64,000 bases of DNA. Origin: Paramecium tetraurelia (lineage: Eukaryota; Ciliophora; Oligohymenophorea; Peniculida; Parameciidae). The DNA lies in the NCBI RefSeq assembly GCF_000165425.1, contig NW_001798999.1, forward strand, positions 62,001 through 126,000, given 5' to 3'. This document shows, one piece after another, positions 23,389 through 35,383 of the stretch. The position numbers and the translations under genes were made by a program. Every line of letters starts with the position of its first letter. Position 1 is the stretch's first letter. The notes beneath the pieces are model-generated. The model worked only from the letters and a program-made list of their open reading frames with translations. It was not told the origin of the DNA and made no database searches.

Positions 23389-24425
23389 ATGTTCCCTAGT
23401 AAATTGTATGATTTACAATTAACTCCATCTCTGAATAAGTTTAATTCTGATTTCGAAAGTGCTCGAATGATAGAGTCATTCAGACAACTATTAATTTAGG
23501 ACGATAAGGAAATACTCACATCAGCTATGGTATAGTGCTTAATCAAAAAGTTAGGATCTCATGAAAGCAATTTCATATTCACTTTACGGCACATGGTTTT
23601 ATTGGAAAGTATTGACTGAAATTTGTAAAGGCGATGATCTCAACATAATAAGTTAACAATTGGAGAGAAAAATCATTATTTATGATATTTGTGAAATTGA
23701 AGATTTGAAATGTCAAGTGATTAATTTTGGATACAAGAAACGCATATATTTGGCTCGATATTTAAATTACTTTTATGTGGTGGGCAAAAAGGGCACATCT
23801 GAAAAGCATAAACTTATCAAGGATATTTTAATGGATGTTATCAATGAAATTATAGGGTTACCTATCAGAAGACATAAAAGATCTTACTCAGATGCTTTTA
23901 AGTACTTCTCTGATCAAAAGGACAATCGAACCAATAAATTGAACATTAAAAATGTGCCATTATCACCCTCCAATATATCTCGCACCAGTTTACAAATGCA
24001 ATTGTTGGATGAAATAAATCAAGAGAGTGACTCTCTTCTTAAGGAATGCAACTCATTGATTAATTCCCCAAATCCTTAGAATGACCTTTTACAATCACTC
24101 AATTTAAATTTGCAAGAAGGTACTAACATATTGTCGAATGTAAATGTATTAATATCATGTGTAGATAAGATATTTTGGAACCTTAAAGTTTTATGACGAA
24201 GCAAGATCTTATGGCTTCATAATTATGGACATGGATGGAAGTGATTTGTTTGTTCATTGTGATGATCTCACTAAAGCAGGCATGACTAAGGATTTCTTAA
24301 GAACTGCCAAACATGGTAATATCATTAGGTTTTCATTTCTTATTCTTGAATACTTTGGAAAGTACAACAAAAGCAGAAAAGCAGTAGACTTATAGTTTAT
24401 TCAAGGACAACCTTATTTCATGTGA
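23389..24425 (+). CDS. Cold-shock-domain protein, C-terminal domain
   Basis: 329 aa; introns 23609-23630 (22 nt) and 24140-24164 (25). The first 240 residues are polar and unrecognised. The last 85 form a cold-shock domain: GTLKFYDEARSYGFI, SDLFVHCDDL, KAGM, and an AKHG...IIRFSFLILEYFGK block ending KAVDLQ. The RNP1-like KFYDEARSYGFI and RNP2-like DLFVH motifs are intact, so single-stranded nucleic-acid binding is likely. Ciliate proteins with one cold-shock domain and a long N-terminal extension are known to me only as predicted proteins. Confidence 0.85.
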
Positions 24426-24432
24426 TATTTCT

Positions 24433-24882
24433 ATGTATATTTTACTAATATAAGTTAAATATAAACATATTGAAACATACCATCATATTTCTGAGTTTTC
24501 TAACCTTTTGGCTAAATTCCATTCTTATATATAAATTAATAACAATCATACAGTTCAAAACAAAGTAGTAGATAGTAAATATAATTAAGATGATAAATAT
24601 TACCCTTCAAATGGGTCTAATATTCATGAATCACATATCCATTTTAATCTTCTCAGTAATGAGTCGAAAGGGAGCCAAAATACTATTTTTGAATAAAGCA
24701 TAAAGGCAAAAATCAGTTCCTTTAGTGTAGTACAATAATAAGATCAATAATAATCGTTTTAGCAGCCTAGAAAAAGGATGGTTGAATAAAATGAGAAACA
24801 TAATCCAAAAGACAATAATATTAATGCAAATACACTTCAAATGCACTCTCAAATCATTGCAGTCTTATGTAAATATCAATGA
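24433..24882 (+). CDS. Hypothetical Asn/Gln-rich ORF
   Basis: An open frame of 149 codons from ATG 24433, only 7 bases after the cold-shock gene stop. It has a polar composition (Asn, Gln, Ser, Lys), many TAA/TAG Gln codons and no domain. A 26-nt intron just before its stop could extend it into further open sequence up to about 25020. Chance is a real possibility in this composition; the number of Gln/Asn codons is the main sign of coding. Confidence 0.35.
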
Positions 24883-25469
24883 ATCAGGTGTAACCATAAA
24901 TGAGTAACAATAAAAATAGCTATTGTATATATCTTAAGCATAGATTTTATTTATTCCTATTTGAATATATATCAATGAATGATAGGAGTAAAAGAGCAGA
25001 AATACATAAGGAATTACTAAGTCTCTCCTGATGAGTTTTGGCTAAATCAATTTTGACTTATAAATATGCGTTACCATTATCTACGAGAGCAATAAGAATG
25101 CTTCATTTTTTATTATAATAATTGAGGATGGAATAGATCTATCAAGCTTTTGATATGAGTCAACTTAATTTTACCTTTTCATCTTGAATATTATGATATT
25201 ATTGATATTCATTGCCATCATCTTCCTAAAGAAAGAATTCAGAAATATTGCAACATCAAAAGAGTGTAACTACTATATTTCTATATCCAAATAAATTAAA
25301 AAAATCTGCATCCTCAAGCGAATATTACTATTAATAATTCAATTATTTGATAATAGCAACTTCATTATTAGATTAATTCATTAATTTATAAAAATGAAAT
25401 TACATTATTAATAACAATAAAAATATATACTTGTTATAAATTCTGTAAATTCAGATTAGTTTTCAGTTA
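24883..25469. other. Unassigned AT-rich region
   Basis: Several medium open frames on the plus strand, none with a clear start or consistent splicing. It may contain more exons of the preceding hypothetical gene or nothing coding. The minus-strand gene stops at 25470. Confidence 0.4.
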
Positions 25470-27036
25470 TCACTCAATTATCAATCCCTATTCTGACTCA
25501 ATTGTTAATTTTATTGTATTTTCATCCAACTATTCCCACTTTTGATCTTCCTTATTTAAGATCTTGTTTATCTTTAAATTCAATACAATTTCTCTGTTCT
25601 ATCTTATATAAATAATTTTACTTCATTCGTATGATTTATCAAAAATGTAAAGTTCCCCCTTTTAATTTGCAACACAGAATCTACTTCATTGACTTCTGCA
25701 AAATCCTCATGCAACCACCCAAATTATTGTTCAAATTATACAAATTTATCATCTGCAATCTCTTATATCAATCCCTACAATTAATGAAATTATTACTGAA
25801 CCAATGACAAGAGCATTCAAGATTTAAGCTTAAGTATACATTCCAGTATTCTCAAAAAGTGTCTTAGGTTTGTATTATTTATGATGTAACTTAGATAGTC
25901 GAAAATCAAAACCCAAGCCTCCCTCTTTAATTGTTCTACAGAGAACTGGATAATCCAACTCTTAGATGATGCTAATGCCATAGGGTAACAAGTCGTGAAT
26001 CAGATCATTAGCAAGCATCAAGTATACTGTTGCGTCAATATCATCCTATATTTCTATATTAGTAAATTTAAATCCGTCTATTTGATATTCAGTGATCCAA
26101 AATGATATGTTTGACAACAATAATCTCAACACTTCCCATTTTCCATAATCCAACTGTTCTACTCCCTCTCTTAAGTATTGATATCCAGATCCATCCCAAT
26201 TATTCAAGTGTTTTCCTATCAAATCATGGTCAATCTCCATTATTACAGAAAAACCCTTTTGATGAAGAGTATCTATGTTTCTTTTCAAGTCGTCTGGTGT
26301 TATTTAATTTACATCCACTTGCATTAGTAATTATTGTGTAATCATTATTGTATTGTATCCATTCACTCCTTATAATTCTGTTGCCTTCTACTTGATGACC
26401 TTTAACCCTTTGCTTTGCTGCTTTTGTTGCAATTGTTATTATTGAAATTCGTACTTGTTGTCTGGATTCCAAAATATTGCTTACTCTCCCTTCTTTACAC
26501 TACTCCATACTGAAGCTCTTTCGAGTTAGTCACAGTACGTGATAAGAGTGCTTCCATGTTAGATTTAATGATTATCATCATCATCCTTTGGTATAAATAC
26601 TTCCCAATTTCCTCCATTGTCAGTAGTGCAGCCAAATTCATTCAATTTTAATTCTTTTGCATTTGGTGCCCATTCTCTATAAGTTATTCCTGTATCAGAT
26701 ACAATAAATCCATACTTTTAATACCTAAATTAACATCTTGGATTACCCTTTAGCAAACTCCTTAATTGATGATTCCACCTTGATTATTTGCTCCAAAACC
26801 TAAAAAAACCTCTCATTTCTATTTTGGATCACTTCTTTCAATTCTGGCTCTTCAATCACTGTGATTAATTGATCCACATTCTTTTCATACTTTTACATAA
26901 ATTCCTCATTCTCAAAAACCGATTGCTAGAATTGTTCACATAACTTCAATACTTGATAAAACAAAGAATTCTTCTTAGACAATTTTCGATTGGGAACCTT
27001 TCTTGAAAGAGCAGAGCCTTAATCAATATAATTCAT
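25470..27036 (-). CDS. Glycogen-branching-enzyme-like protein, truncated and probably inactive
   Basis: 499 aa; introns 26725-26746 (22 nt), 25775-25796 (22) and 25599-25621 (23) leave exactly 500 codons. Alignable family blocks, in order: KGYQKYGF, YREWAPNAKEL, WNPDNKYEF, TPDDLKRNIDTLHQKGFSVIM, EVLRLLLSN, EYQIDGFKF, ISIIQELDYPVLCR and GGLGFDFRL, then a shortened C-terminal beta domain (FEQQFGWL, IKRGNFTFLIN, NREIVLN). The usual DVVHSH is MEIDHDL, and the catalytic Asp in DGFRFD is Thr (DGFKFT). The region with the final catalytic Asp and the PxxGxE segment is missing. Canonical enzymes have about 690 residues. A regulatory or glycogen-binding role is only a guess. Confidence 0.85.
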
Positions 27037-27245
27037 AATTTTATATATATATATATAATGATGGATATCATATATTTTAATTTTGAACCCTCCTTTTTCA
27101 TGATTGGATCCATTCCTTGATAGCCTATCAATTGCTATCTATTTAATCAAAAAATCTTCTTAAAAGATGAAAAAAAATATAAATTATATATTAAGTAAGA
27201 TATTTAAATAAAAAGTAATTATACAAAATATTTGTAATTCAAAGT

Positions 27246-28840
27246 TCATTCTGTCTTCATTTTAGTTCTACGAGATATTTTCTATTTCCAAATTTTACTT
27301 TTGATTTTTGGGGCATTTTTGAAGGCATTATATATTTTGGGATGCCTATAGAGATCAAAATTCTTATGTATTTTTTGTTGAGAAAATTCATTAATCTTTA
27401 AAGGATAGTCATCTTAATTAATTTTTCTGCCTATATCCTAATTAATTAGGTTCGAATCATTCAATAAAAAAAAGTCTTAATCGTCCTAATTTTACATAAG
27501 ATTAAAATTTTCATCAGCCTCAAAACCAGGGAATTCCGAAATCACAAAGAATTAGTATTAGCAATCTTCTTCATCTTCATTCTCGCCATGATAGCTGTTT
27601 ATTTTATTCAAGTTGTCAGAACCTCGTTTTATCTACATCACTAATAAATAATTGATCAAATAAATTATTATATTCACAATCTTTTCTACAATCTCTCAAT
27701 CATATCATTTTGAAGAGTAACATCAGAAACAAACCCTATTAGGTATTGATAATTAATTTTGTAATTGATAATAATTTAGTAGATAATATTTTCTTTTATT
27801 TCTTAATTGAATAAAGTGTTTTTCGTCTCTAATTCCATCTGATATTTTACTATTTAAGTGGACTAAATTGCTAAAGTTTTCACATCTGCTTTGATAATGA
27901 CATTCGTTTTCTTGAATTTTTGAATCCTACCAAATCCGAATAAACACTGACTTAAACCTAATAAAACCATCCATCTTAAATATTAAATCGAAATCATCTT
28001 ATAATCAACAACTAGCAACGAAATACAATCTAGGTCGATAAAAGCCATCCCAAATAATATACATTTTCTTTCTATCCTTGAAAAGTAAATTTTTTAAGAG
28101 GTGATGTTTGCTAATTTAAAAAGAAAAGTGATTTATCATCAATATGATTGAAATAGGCTGTTTAGTTTCTGTTTTCATATAGATTTACAATTTAGCTTTA
28201 TTTTTAAGCCTCTCCTATAATTTTGTAATTTCTGTATAGTATTCCGAGAAAAGAAATTTTCTTGCCCTCTAAATATATCTGTAAAATGAATAAGGCCTTA
28301 GACCATTTCAGGTTCACTAAATTGGCAAATTTTGTTCATTAAGAGATTCATCATATTTAGCAAAATCCATTAAAGTACCTTAGCAATTCTTATTTTCGTT
28401 AACGATGCCAAGATAAACATTTATATAGAGCTTTAAATCAAAAATACCTCATTCTCTTGCAAATACAAGATTGTTCAAATATAATCCAACTGATTCTATG
28501 ATTTATCCATTACATTTATTTGACTAGTTTTTGATAAGATATTCACTTGAGTTCATACATATCTCAGGAGGGGCAAGAGATACTTTGTTTACAATAACTA
28601 ATGTGTTTAACTTATAAAAAAAATTCAAATGAAATCATACAGGATCAATAATCTCAAAAATATATCTGTCTGGATTATGAGATAAGTTTAATCAAAATTA
28701 TATGATAAAATTCTAAAAAATTCAAAATACATTATTAAGAGATCTTATATTTTACTGTTGGTATCTTGATAATCAACTTATTTTTCAGTTTAACGTTTAA
28801 TAGCTATTATCTTTAGAGTATTTAACATCAGTGTTATTAC
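27246..28840 (-). CDS. Hypothetical protein with one internal membrane segment, several introns
   Basis: Stop 27246-27248. A single frame recurs through the region if introns remove in-frame TGAs, including a clean 21-nt one near 28300-28320 and a 36-nt one near 27690-27727. The N-terminal half resembles a lumenal/extracellular domain (APPEICMNSSEYLIKNQ, with scattered Cys). A membrane segment (IVNIIIYLINYLLVM) follows, then an acidic, Asp/Asn-rich tail ending in a basic cluster. Several joints are uncertain and the start is provisional. Its introns seem longer (30-36 nt) than the local norm. Confidence 0.5.
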
Positions 28841-28985
28841 GATTCTTGTTGAAAAACTTCAGTGAGTTATACTTTATTAACCTTTTAAAAGAATAAAATA
28901 GAAAATGTAAGAGTTTAATTGAATGTCTAGAATCTATACTCTTGGTATTGATAAATTCAATTGATTATATTATTATTAATAAACT

Positions 28986-29763
28986 ATGGTTTATAAAATT
29001 AGAAATAAATCATTCTTTTGGACTAGAGCAGGATGGAAGAATAATTGGCATCCTAAAAATTTCAATGCTCCTCGTCCTTCCAGCTCAGAATTTACAATCG
29101 GTATTAGATGCAGATATGACCATAATTCATTTTTAAGAGGTTTGCAATTTTGTTAAATTTAATAGCTTACCACTCGTATAGGAAGATCTCTAGACATTGC
29201 AAATAGTATTTCTTTGGAAATAGAGAATTAGAAGAATTATTTCAAATGGGTTTGAGGACTTTTTTCATTGTTCCACATATAGCTGAATGTCAAGTCACAT
29301 AAATTAAGCATGGTGGTGAAAGAAGAATGGTTGATTAAATAGATAGAGACTTCGAACTAGTGTCTTATAACTCACACCCTTATTAATTATTCACATACAC
29401 TATATGGAATCAGTATTTGGCAAATCAATAAGAAGCCTACGAGTAAAGAAAGAATGGGGATAAGGCTATTGAAGATTAAGTAATTGATCACATTAGGTAA
29501 ATATATCTTAAAAGGACAATAGTGAATTAGTAAAGGATGAGAAGAGTAAATTGGGTCCTGGAAAATAATTAAGTATTGAAAGGACAGCTGAAATAGTGAT
29601 GAATGTCATGAGACAATTAAGAGCAGCATAGCAAAGGCCGAATTTGAATAATAGGTAAATTGTTGAATCAAATAATTATAGACGAGCAGATGGGGAATTT
29701 GATGATTTCTTAGAATAAAGAAGACCCTTCGTAGCCCCCAATAATCAATCAGCAACTCATTGA
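28986..29763 (+). CDS. Hypothetical basic protein, 241 aa
   Basis: Introns 29140-29165 (26 nt) and 29497-29522 (26) leave exactly 242 codons. The N-terminus is rich in aromatic and basic residues (RNKSFFWTRAGWKNNWHPKN) and the middle is well structured in appearance (HCKQYFFGNRELEELFQMGL, then RTFFIVPHIAECQV). The C-terminal third is helical and charged. There is no membrane segment. It would suit a mitochondrial or ribosome-associated protein, but I see no diagnostic motif. It converges on the next gene with only 15 bases between stops. Confidence 0.75.
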
Positions 29764-29778
29764 ATAGTAATAGGAAAA

Positions 29779-30402
29779 TCAATTAAAATTAAACATATCA
29801 TTTATGAGGTTATTAGATTAGTCTGCAATGCTACTCCTTAACCTCTTCCTACATTTCTTTTATTGCTTTTTATCATCTTCATCCGATTCCTCATTGATGA
29901 AATTACTATTAAAGGGATTTTAAGTTTTTTTTATAGTACTGACATATTTCTTCTTCTTATTTTGAAGTTCTTTTTGATTGAAGTTATCTTCGTTGTTTTC
30001 TTTATTCTAAACACTTTTTTTTTTATTGTTCTTCTTCAGGTTCATTTTATTATTGAAAAGGTAATTGAAAACTAGCTCTTCAAGATTTATAATTTTTTCT
30101 TGAAGCTCTTCAAATTGCTTTTGAATAATTTATTAGTTGTCTGGATTTTGTTCTGCTTCTCTAACAGTTTACTTTATAAGCAATGTTTATTTTTGAACAT
30201 TCCAAAATAGGTCTTGGATATCAGAAGCCTCGCAATCAATCATTGAAATTGAAGTTTACAATTTGACAATTTGTTAAGTCTTCTCAAGAAGATCCTTTTT
30301 CATTTGGATGAGTTGTTATTACACTAAAATGATAACATACATAATTTTACAATCTGAAGAGAACTATAAGGCTTCTTAACATTATTCTTTTAATTTCTGC
30401 AT
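29779..30402 (-). CDS. Coiled-coil protein with basic tail, 198 aa
   Basis: One 27-nt intron (30324-30350). Residues about 10-120 are a heptad-rich coiled coil (QLIQMKKDLLEKTQQIVKLQ, then QKQFEELQEKIINLEEL). The C-terminal 80 residues are Asn/Lys/Gln-rich, with an acidic patch (EESDEDD) and a basic motif (KKCRKRLR) that could be a nuclear signal. It starts 42 bases downstream of the PP2A-A stop on the same strand. No family assignment. Confidence 0.75.
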
Positions 30403-30444
30403 TTGGTTATAATTATATAATTATATATATATTATTTTGGACAT

Positions 30445-32373
30445 TCAATTTTATAATGCTTCTTATGCATAAAATTTGACATCTCTATCTGGATCATCTA
30501 TTAATTCATTAATTGCTCTATGAAATAATTAAATTTGAAAATACTATTTAATTTGATTCAAAGTTTATTAGTTATCAATTTTTTTCGACAAAGATTTAGC
30601 AACTCTAATGCTAACAAATCTAATATTGGGAACAGTATCTTTTAAGCACTTCTAAACAATAGGCCATAATCTGTCCTAAGCAACAGGGCCATCAACAGCA
30701 AAAGAAATTTATTAGATTGCATAAAGTGCATTGATTCTATACAATGAACCAACGTCCTTGGATAGAGTTTCAACACATTTGGATAAGAAGTTGCCAACAG
30801 CCCATTCCTATTTATAAGCAGCAATCAATGCAGGCAATTAGCTTAATCCCATGGATCTAACTTCAGCTGCTCTATCTTTTAAAAACATTACAAACACAGA
30901 TTCCAATTATTTGTTGAAAACATCTGGATTCTTGACAGTCCTTAAATTATAAATTATGGAAATAGTACAATGCTAATTGAATGATAGTTTGCATAGTTTC
31001 TTTTCTTACTCTCCATTTAGGATCGTCCATACATTTTTTGAGAAAAGGAACAAATTGATTCAAAGCTTCTGGACCAATAGCAGCTGCAAATTGACCTGCT
31101 GATTTGGCAGCATTTCTTCTTACATCTTAATTGTCATCAGCCATTAAATCAATCAACTGTTGTTATAATTTGCTTTGACTATACTCCTTTGGTAAAAGTG
31201 TAGCAATTTAACCAATAACTTCACATGCATTCTCTAAAAATGACTATACTGATTACATTTCACTTAGGAAAAAGGATCTTTTGATAGTAATTATAGAAGT
31301 GGAACAATTAAATTTAATTTTTCTGGGGACACAAATTTAATGAATCTTGCGAGACTTTTGACAGCAATGACTCTGACATCACATTCTGTATCTTTTAATA
31401 AATTAGAGAATATTTATATAAGTGAAGAATCAGCAATTTCCTTGCCAACAGCCTCAGCTAACTAATTTGATATTTATAATTATTTTACATCTGCGAATAT
31501 TTTAGACAATGCTAATCTCACTCTCCAAGATTTATCTTCAGCTGATTAAATGATAAGAGGTAGAATATTGGTCTTATTCTCACCACTATTCAATATTTTT
31601 GCGATATTCATTAAACTTTCCATGCATAATAATCTGACTTAATCCTATTCATCTTGACAAAGTTGCTTTAAAACAGGGATCAAATCCTGAATCACATGGA
31701 TCTTATCCATAAACTAAGCGATTTCACCAATTTTAGTAGCTACAGCCCTTCTCACCATTGGTGTTTCTTCACTGCACAACTCAGTAAACTTTCTAATTTA
31801 TATTCAAATTTGAATTACTGTCTGATTTTCTCCTTCTGATTGCCTGCTCTGGCATACAATGGACACATCAAGCTGACTGCTGATACTCGACATGTGAAAT
31901 TACTATCATTTGAAGCTAATCTAATAATCTATAAAAATTGTAAAAGAAATAATTACCATAGGCACTATTGTGTTAGCTATTTCATTGTCCGCCAAAAATC
32001 CACATACTATAGTAATGGATCTTACAGCTTGTTCTCTTACCACGGTTTCATCAAACCCCGCCAATTATTCTAAGAGTGTCAAAAGGCAGATTGATTAATT
32101 CGGGATGATTTAACTAATTATAATCAAATTTCAATTACGCTATATTTCCCAATTCTTCAGCCAATGCAAACAGTACTTCGTCGTCCTCTTTCTTTAATAG
32201 AGCTACTTTAAATTATTGCTATTACTTTCAAAATATGGTATTAATTATGACTTTATTTTATCACTACCCAATAAAGTGGCAACAACTTTCACTCTATGCA
32301 TAGCATTGACTTTTAAATAAACTTCCTCATTCTCCATGTCTTCCTTTAGCACCTCAAATGGATTTTCGCTCAT
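30445..32373 (-). CDS. PP2A scaffold (A/PR65) subunit, HEAT-repeat protein
   Basis: Start 32371-32373 (MSENPFEVLKEDMEN), stop 30445-30447. Consecutive HEAT repeats of about 39 residues run through the whole protein, with the family's typical text: LEQLAGFDETVVREQAVRSI, VRRAVATKIGEIAQF, DVRRNAAKSAGQFA, DPKWRVRKETMQTI, KDRAAEVRSMGLSQLPAL and DTVPNIRFVSIRVAKSL. At least four introns of 20-28 nt lie in the first third. The A subunit holds the catalytic C and regulatory B subunits of protein phosphatase 2A in the cytosol and nucleus. The length of about 600 aa and repeat order fit a full-length subunit. Confidence 0.93.
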
Positions 32374-32576
32374 AATTAAATAAGATTTATATATAAAAAA
32401 GAAATATTTCTAATTTATCAAAGAAATTTATGAAATCAATTATATAGGGATGTAATAAATTAATTCCAATATTTCCTAATTTATAAATCATCGTGAGAAT
32501 ATTTTAGATAAAAATATTCGAACAGACTTGATTGACTAAATAGTAATAATAACTACAATATATATTAAATAAAATA

Positions 32577-33497
32577 ATGTAATAATAAATAATATTAGGT
32601 TCCATTGTTTGTTTTGCTGCCTTCCTCTTGATTATTTTAATCATCGGATGGGATGTTGTAGAAATCACAAACTGGGGGTTGAAGTGCAATTCCATTAGCA
32701 AACAATGCGATAAACAAATTTATGCTCCAGGCAGATATTTGGTGGGCCCTTTCAACTCCTTTTTTAATTTTCCTGGTAGCTAATAAAGCATAGAATTCTC
32801 AGATGACAAACGAGCCTAAAGTCAACCTCTCAAAACCAGAACTGCTGAAGGTCTTACCCTGAGTTTGCATGTGTCTTTTCAATATCAACTCATCAAAAAC
32901 GAAATCGCTTAACTCTATGCTATGGGGGGACTTAATTATGAAGCAACATTTATTAGGATGGCAAGAGATACCATTTTATAAGCAGCCGGTAGATTTGAAG
33001 CTCCCAGATATTGGACCAATAGGAGAAACATAACAGAAGTTATGCAAAAATAATTGGAAGAAGAACTGAAAAAGGCTCATGCCAATTGTGTATCACTTCA
33101 AATTCTAGACATTGAATTACCCGATTAATACGAAGATTCAATAGTCCAAACTTAAATCGAGGTCTAAAAGAAAACTATGAAATAATTTGAATAAAAGGCA
33201 CAAATGATTCTAAATGACATACTTGTTATGAGGGCTGAAAATGATTAAGAGATCTTTGCCATTCATGCGTAAGCCCAGGCAGATGCCTTTACAATCACTT
33301 AAGCAGCCTAAGCAACAGCTAATAAATTATTATTGGAAGCTGAAACTAAAGGATATGAACTGATTCAAAAAAATCTAGAACTTAGTTAAGAAGAATTTAA
33401 TCAATATTTGTATTGGATTTCTATCTTAAAATAAAAAAAAGCAAAACTGGTATTCAATCCAAACACTGTATTAACTTTTAATATGAATCATAATTGA
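32577..33497 (+). CDS. SPFH/band-7 membrane protein
   Basis: 306 aa, no intron. An N-terminal membrane segment (GSIVCFAAFLLIILIIGW) is followed by an SPFH domain (residues about 35-190) with GRYLVGPFNSF, RTAEGLTLSLHVSFQYQL and AGRFEAPRYWTNRR. A long coiled coil (about 190-260, Ala/Gln/Glu-rich, with repeated AQAQA) follows, as in prohibitins and stomatins. Such proteins form ring- or patch-like oligomers on membranes. Sequence features do not let me choose between prohibitin-like and stomatin-like; there is no mitochondrial presequence visible. Confidence 0.85.
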
Positions 33498-33516
33498 ATA
33501 ACAAACATAAATTTAT

Positions 33517-34545
33517 TCATAATTAGTAGTTTATTAATTCTCTTAAACGAAGGTTTTCTCGATTAAATTGTCTAACATCTTCAACTTGGCTGGCTTTTAT
33601 GAGATATTCTGTTAAGTATTTAAGTTCTTAATCTTTTTCATCAGATTTCCATTCCAATATTGGTATTCCATTGTCAATCTACAAACCAAAAGAATGAGCC
33701 AAATTGTCCACAATTAATGTAGAACTTAAATCTATATCTTTTAGAGTTCGTAAATCTTTAATAAAGAATCCATTTTTTGTCTCCATACAATGATTTCTAG
33801 AAAATATTCCAATAATTTTAGTTTAATCTGGATCCAAATAATCCACAATAGCACTTGCATATGAGGATGACGAAGCTGTGAAGATGAAAATTGAATATAT
33901 CTACGATAATTTATTTATAAAATAATTTGTATATGGTCTTACATTGAAACTGATTTAATTAATGTTAACTTAAGCTTACTCTTTACTGTTGCAAGAATGA
34001 ATTAATGTTTCATCTAAATCTAAAAGAAGAATTTTCGATTTATTTTCTTCTTTTGGGACTTCTACTTGACGTAATTTAATAAATTAATCGCTGGGTCCTT
34101 TTAAACATTTGGTTGCATAAATTAGACCTCTTTGAGTTAGTAAGAGATGTTTTTGAAAACTAGTTTCTGATACTGATTCGCCAAATATGAGATGTCTAAA
34201 AGTATGATTTTTGATGGAAACTTCATGTTATTTCTAAGGCTTTGATTCAGCATCAGAATGTGCTTACTTGTTTGATAGAACATTCCTAGCTGTACTTGTA
34301 AAGAGTTATTAGATGGTGGTAGGTTTTGGCTTGAATTTGGACTATTATGGTTTTGAGGGCGACTTGTTCGAAGGTGTGTTTGGAGTACCACAATCAGAAT
34401 CATCAGTTTAAAACTCCTATTTGTGTTTAGTGGAATTGGTGGAATGTGGTGTGGTGCTCTCTCCGTCATCAGAACCAAATAAAGATTTCTTATTAGGCTT
34501 AGTTAAAGTTAATTTTTGAGTATTGTAATGGTGTTTTGAATTCAT
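33517..34545 (-). CDS. SCP/FCP1-like HAD phosphatase (NLI-interacting-factor family)
   Basis: 342 aa, single exon. After a disordered Ser/Thr/Pro-rich N-terminus (about 130 residues) comes the phosphatase domain: LLLDLDETLIHSC (catalytic DxDx(T/V)), FTASSSSYASAIVDYLDP, FSRNHCMETKNGFFIKDL and IVDNLAHSFGLQIDNGIPI. These match the four motifs of CTD small phosphatases, which remove phosphate from the RNA polymerase II tail or other proteins. Motif I is intact. Its stop lies 19 bases from the SPFH gene's stop (convergent). Confidence 0.9.
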
Positions 34546-34708
34546 TTTTAAAGTAAATGATATGTAAATATTTAATTATTTATGTCAAAATAAAATACTT
34601 ATTAAATTTGAGATTATATACCTTTAATTAGATACATCTGTACTAATTTATTACACTTTATCAGTATTTTTTGTCAGATATTTATAATATTAATTTTTAT
34701 AAAATCAA

Positions 34709-35254
34709 ATGGAATTTCAAGAGTTGGAAAAAAAGTATGAAGAACTAGAAGAATAATGGAAATAAAGTTGTTCGAAGGTTCAATAATTGGAGAGTTAAAA
34801 TTTGCAACTAGTCCAATAATTAAATGAATAGATTTAGGAAATTACTAACTTAAAAAAAAAAGATTAACATCAATCAGAAGAAATTCAACAATTAAATGAA
34901 ATGGTGACTGATTAAATCAGATCCAAGAAACAAAACGAGAAAAAATATGATGAATTGGAGAAGAAATATGCAAAACTTAAAGAGGAATACAAAAAATTAG
35001 CCACTAAATTAGAGAATAGAGATTTATAAATTTAATAATAAGAAAAAGAATATAAATCGATAACAGAAACTGCCTAAAGAGATACCTAAGCCTTGATAAG
35101 CACTTATGAGTAGAAAATAACAATCTTGGAATAAACCTAGATACCCAAAGAATAATAATCGTAAAATAAGTCAATTCTTGATTATCTAAAACTATTCTTG
35201 ATCTCCTAGGTTGCCCATCCTATTTTCTATATTATGTATAGCAAAAAATAATGA
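34709..35254 (+). CDS. Coiled-coil protein with hydrophobic C-terminus, 181 aa
   Basis: Single exon. Nearly the whole protein is a coiled coil (ELEKKYEELEEQWKQ, KYDELEKKYAKLKEEYKKL), with almost a third Glu, Lys and Gln. The final 25 residues are hydrophobic (LKLFLISQVAHPIFYIMYS), perhaps a membrane or partner-binding end. Many TAA/TAG codons encode Gln. It could be a small golgin-like tether or a structural protein; nothing in the sequence decides. Confidence 0.8.
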
Positions 35255-35383
35255 TATTAAATTTTAATAATAAATCTATATTATTTGTGATAAAATTATA
35301 TTATTTAGAAAATTTTATTCATTATTAAATGGATTATTTTATTTTAAGATGATGTTTAGTTATCTATTCAACAATTAAAAAAA

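Noticed and set aside
24500-24530. Similarity to the 5' end of U2 snRNA (CCTTTTGGCTAA).
   Set aside because: Only 12 bases match; the downstream branch-point-pairing region of U2 is absent and the segment lies inside an open frame.
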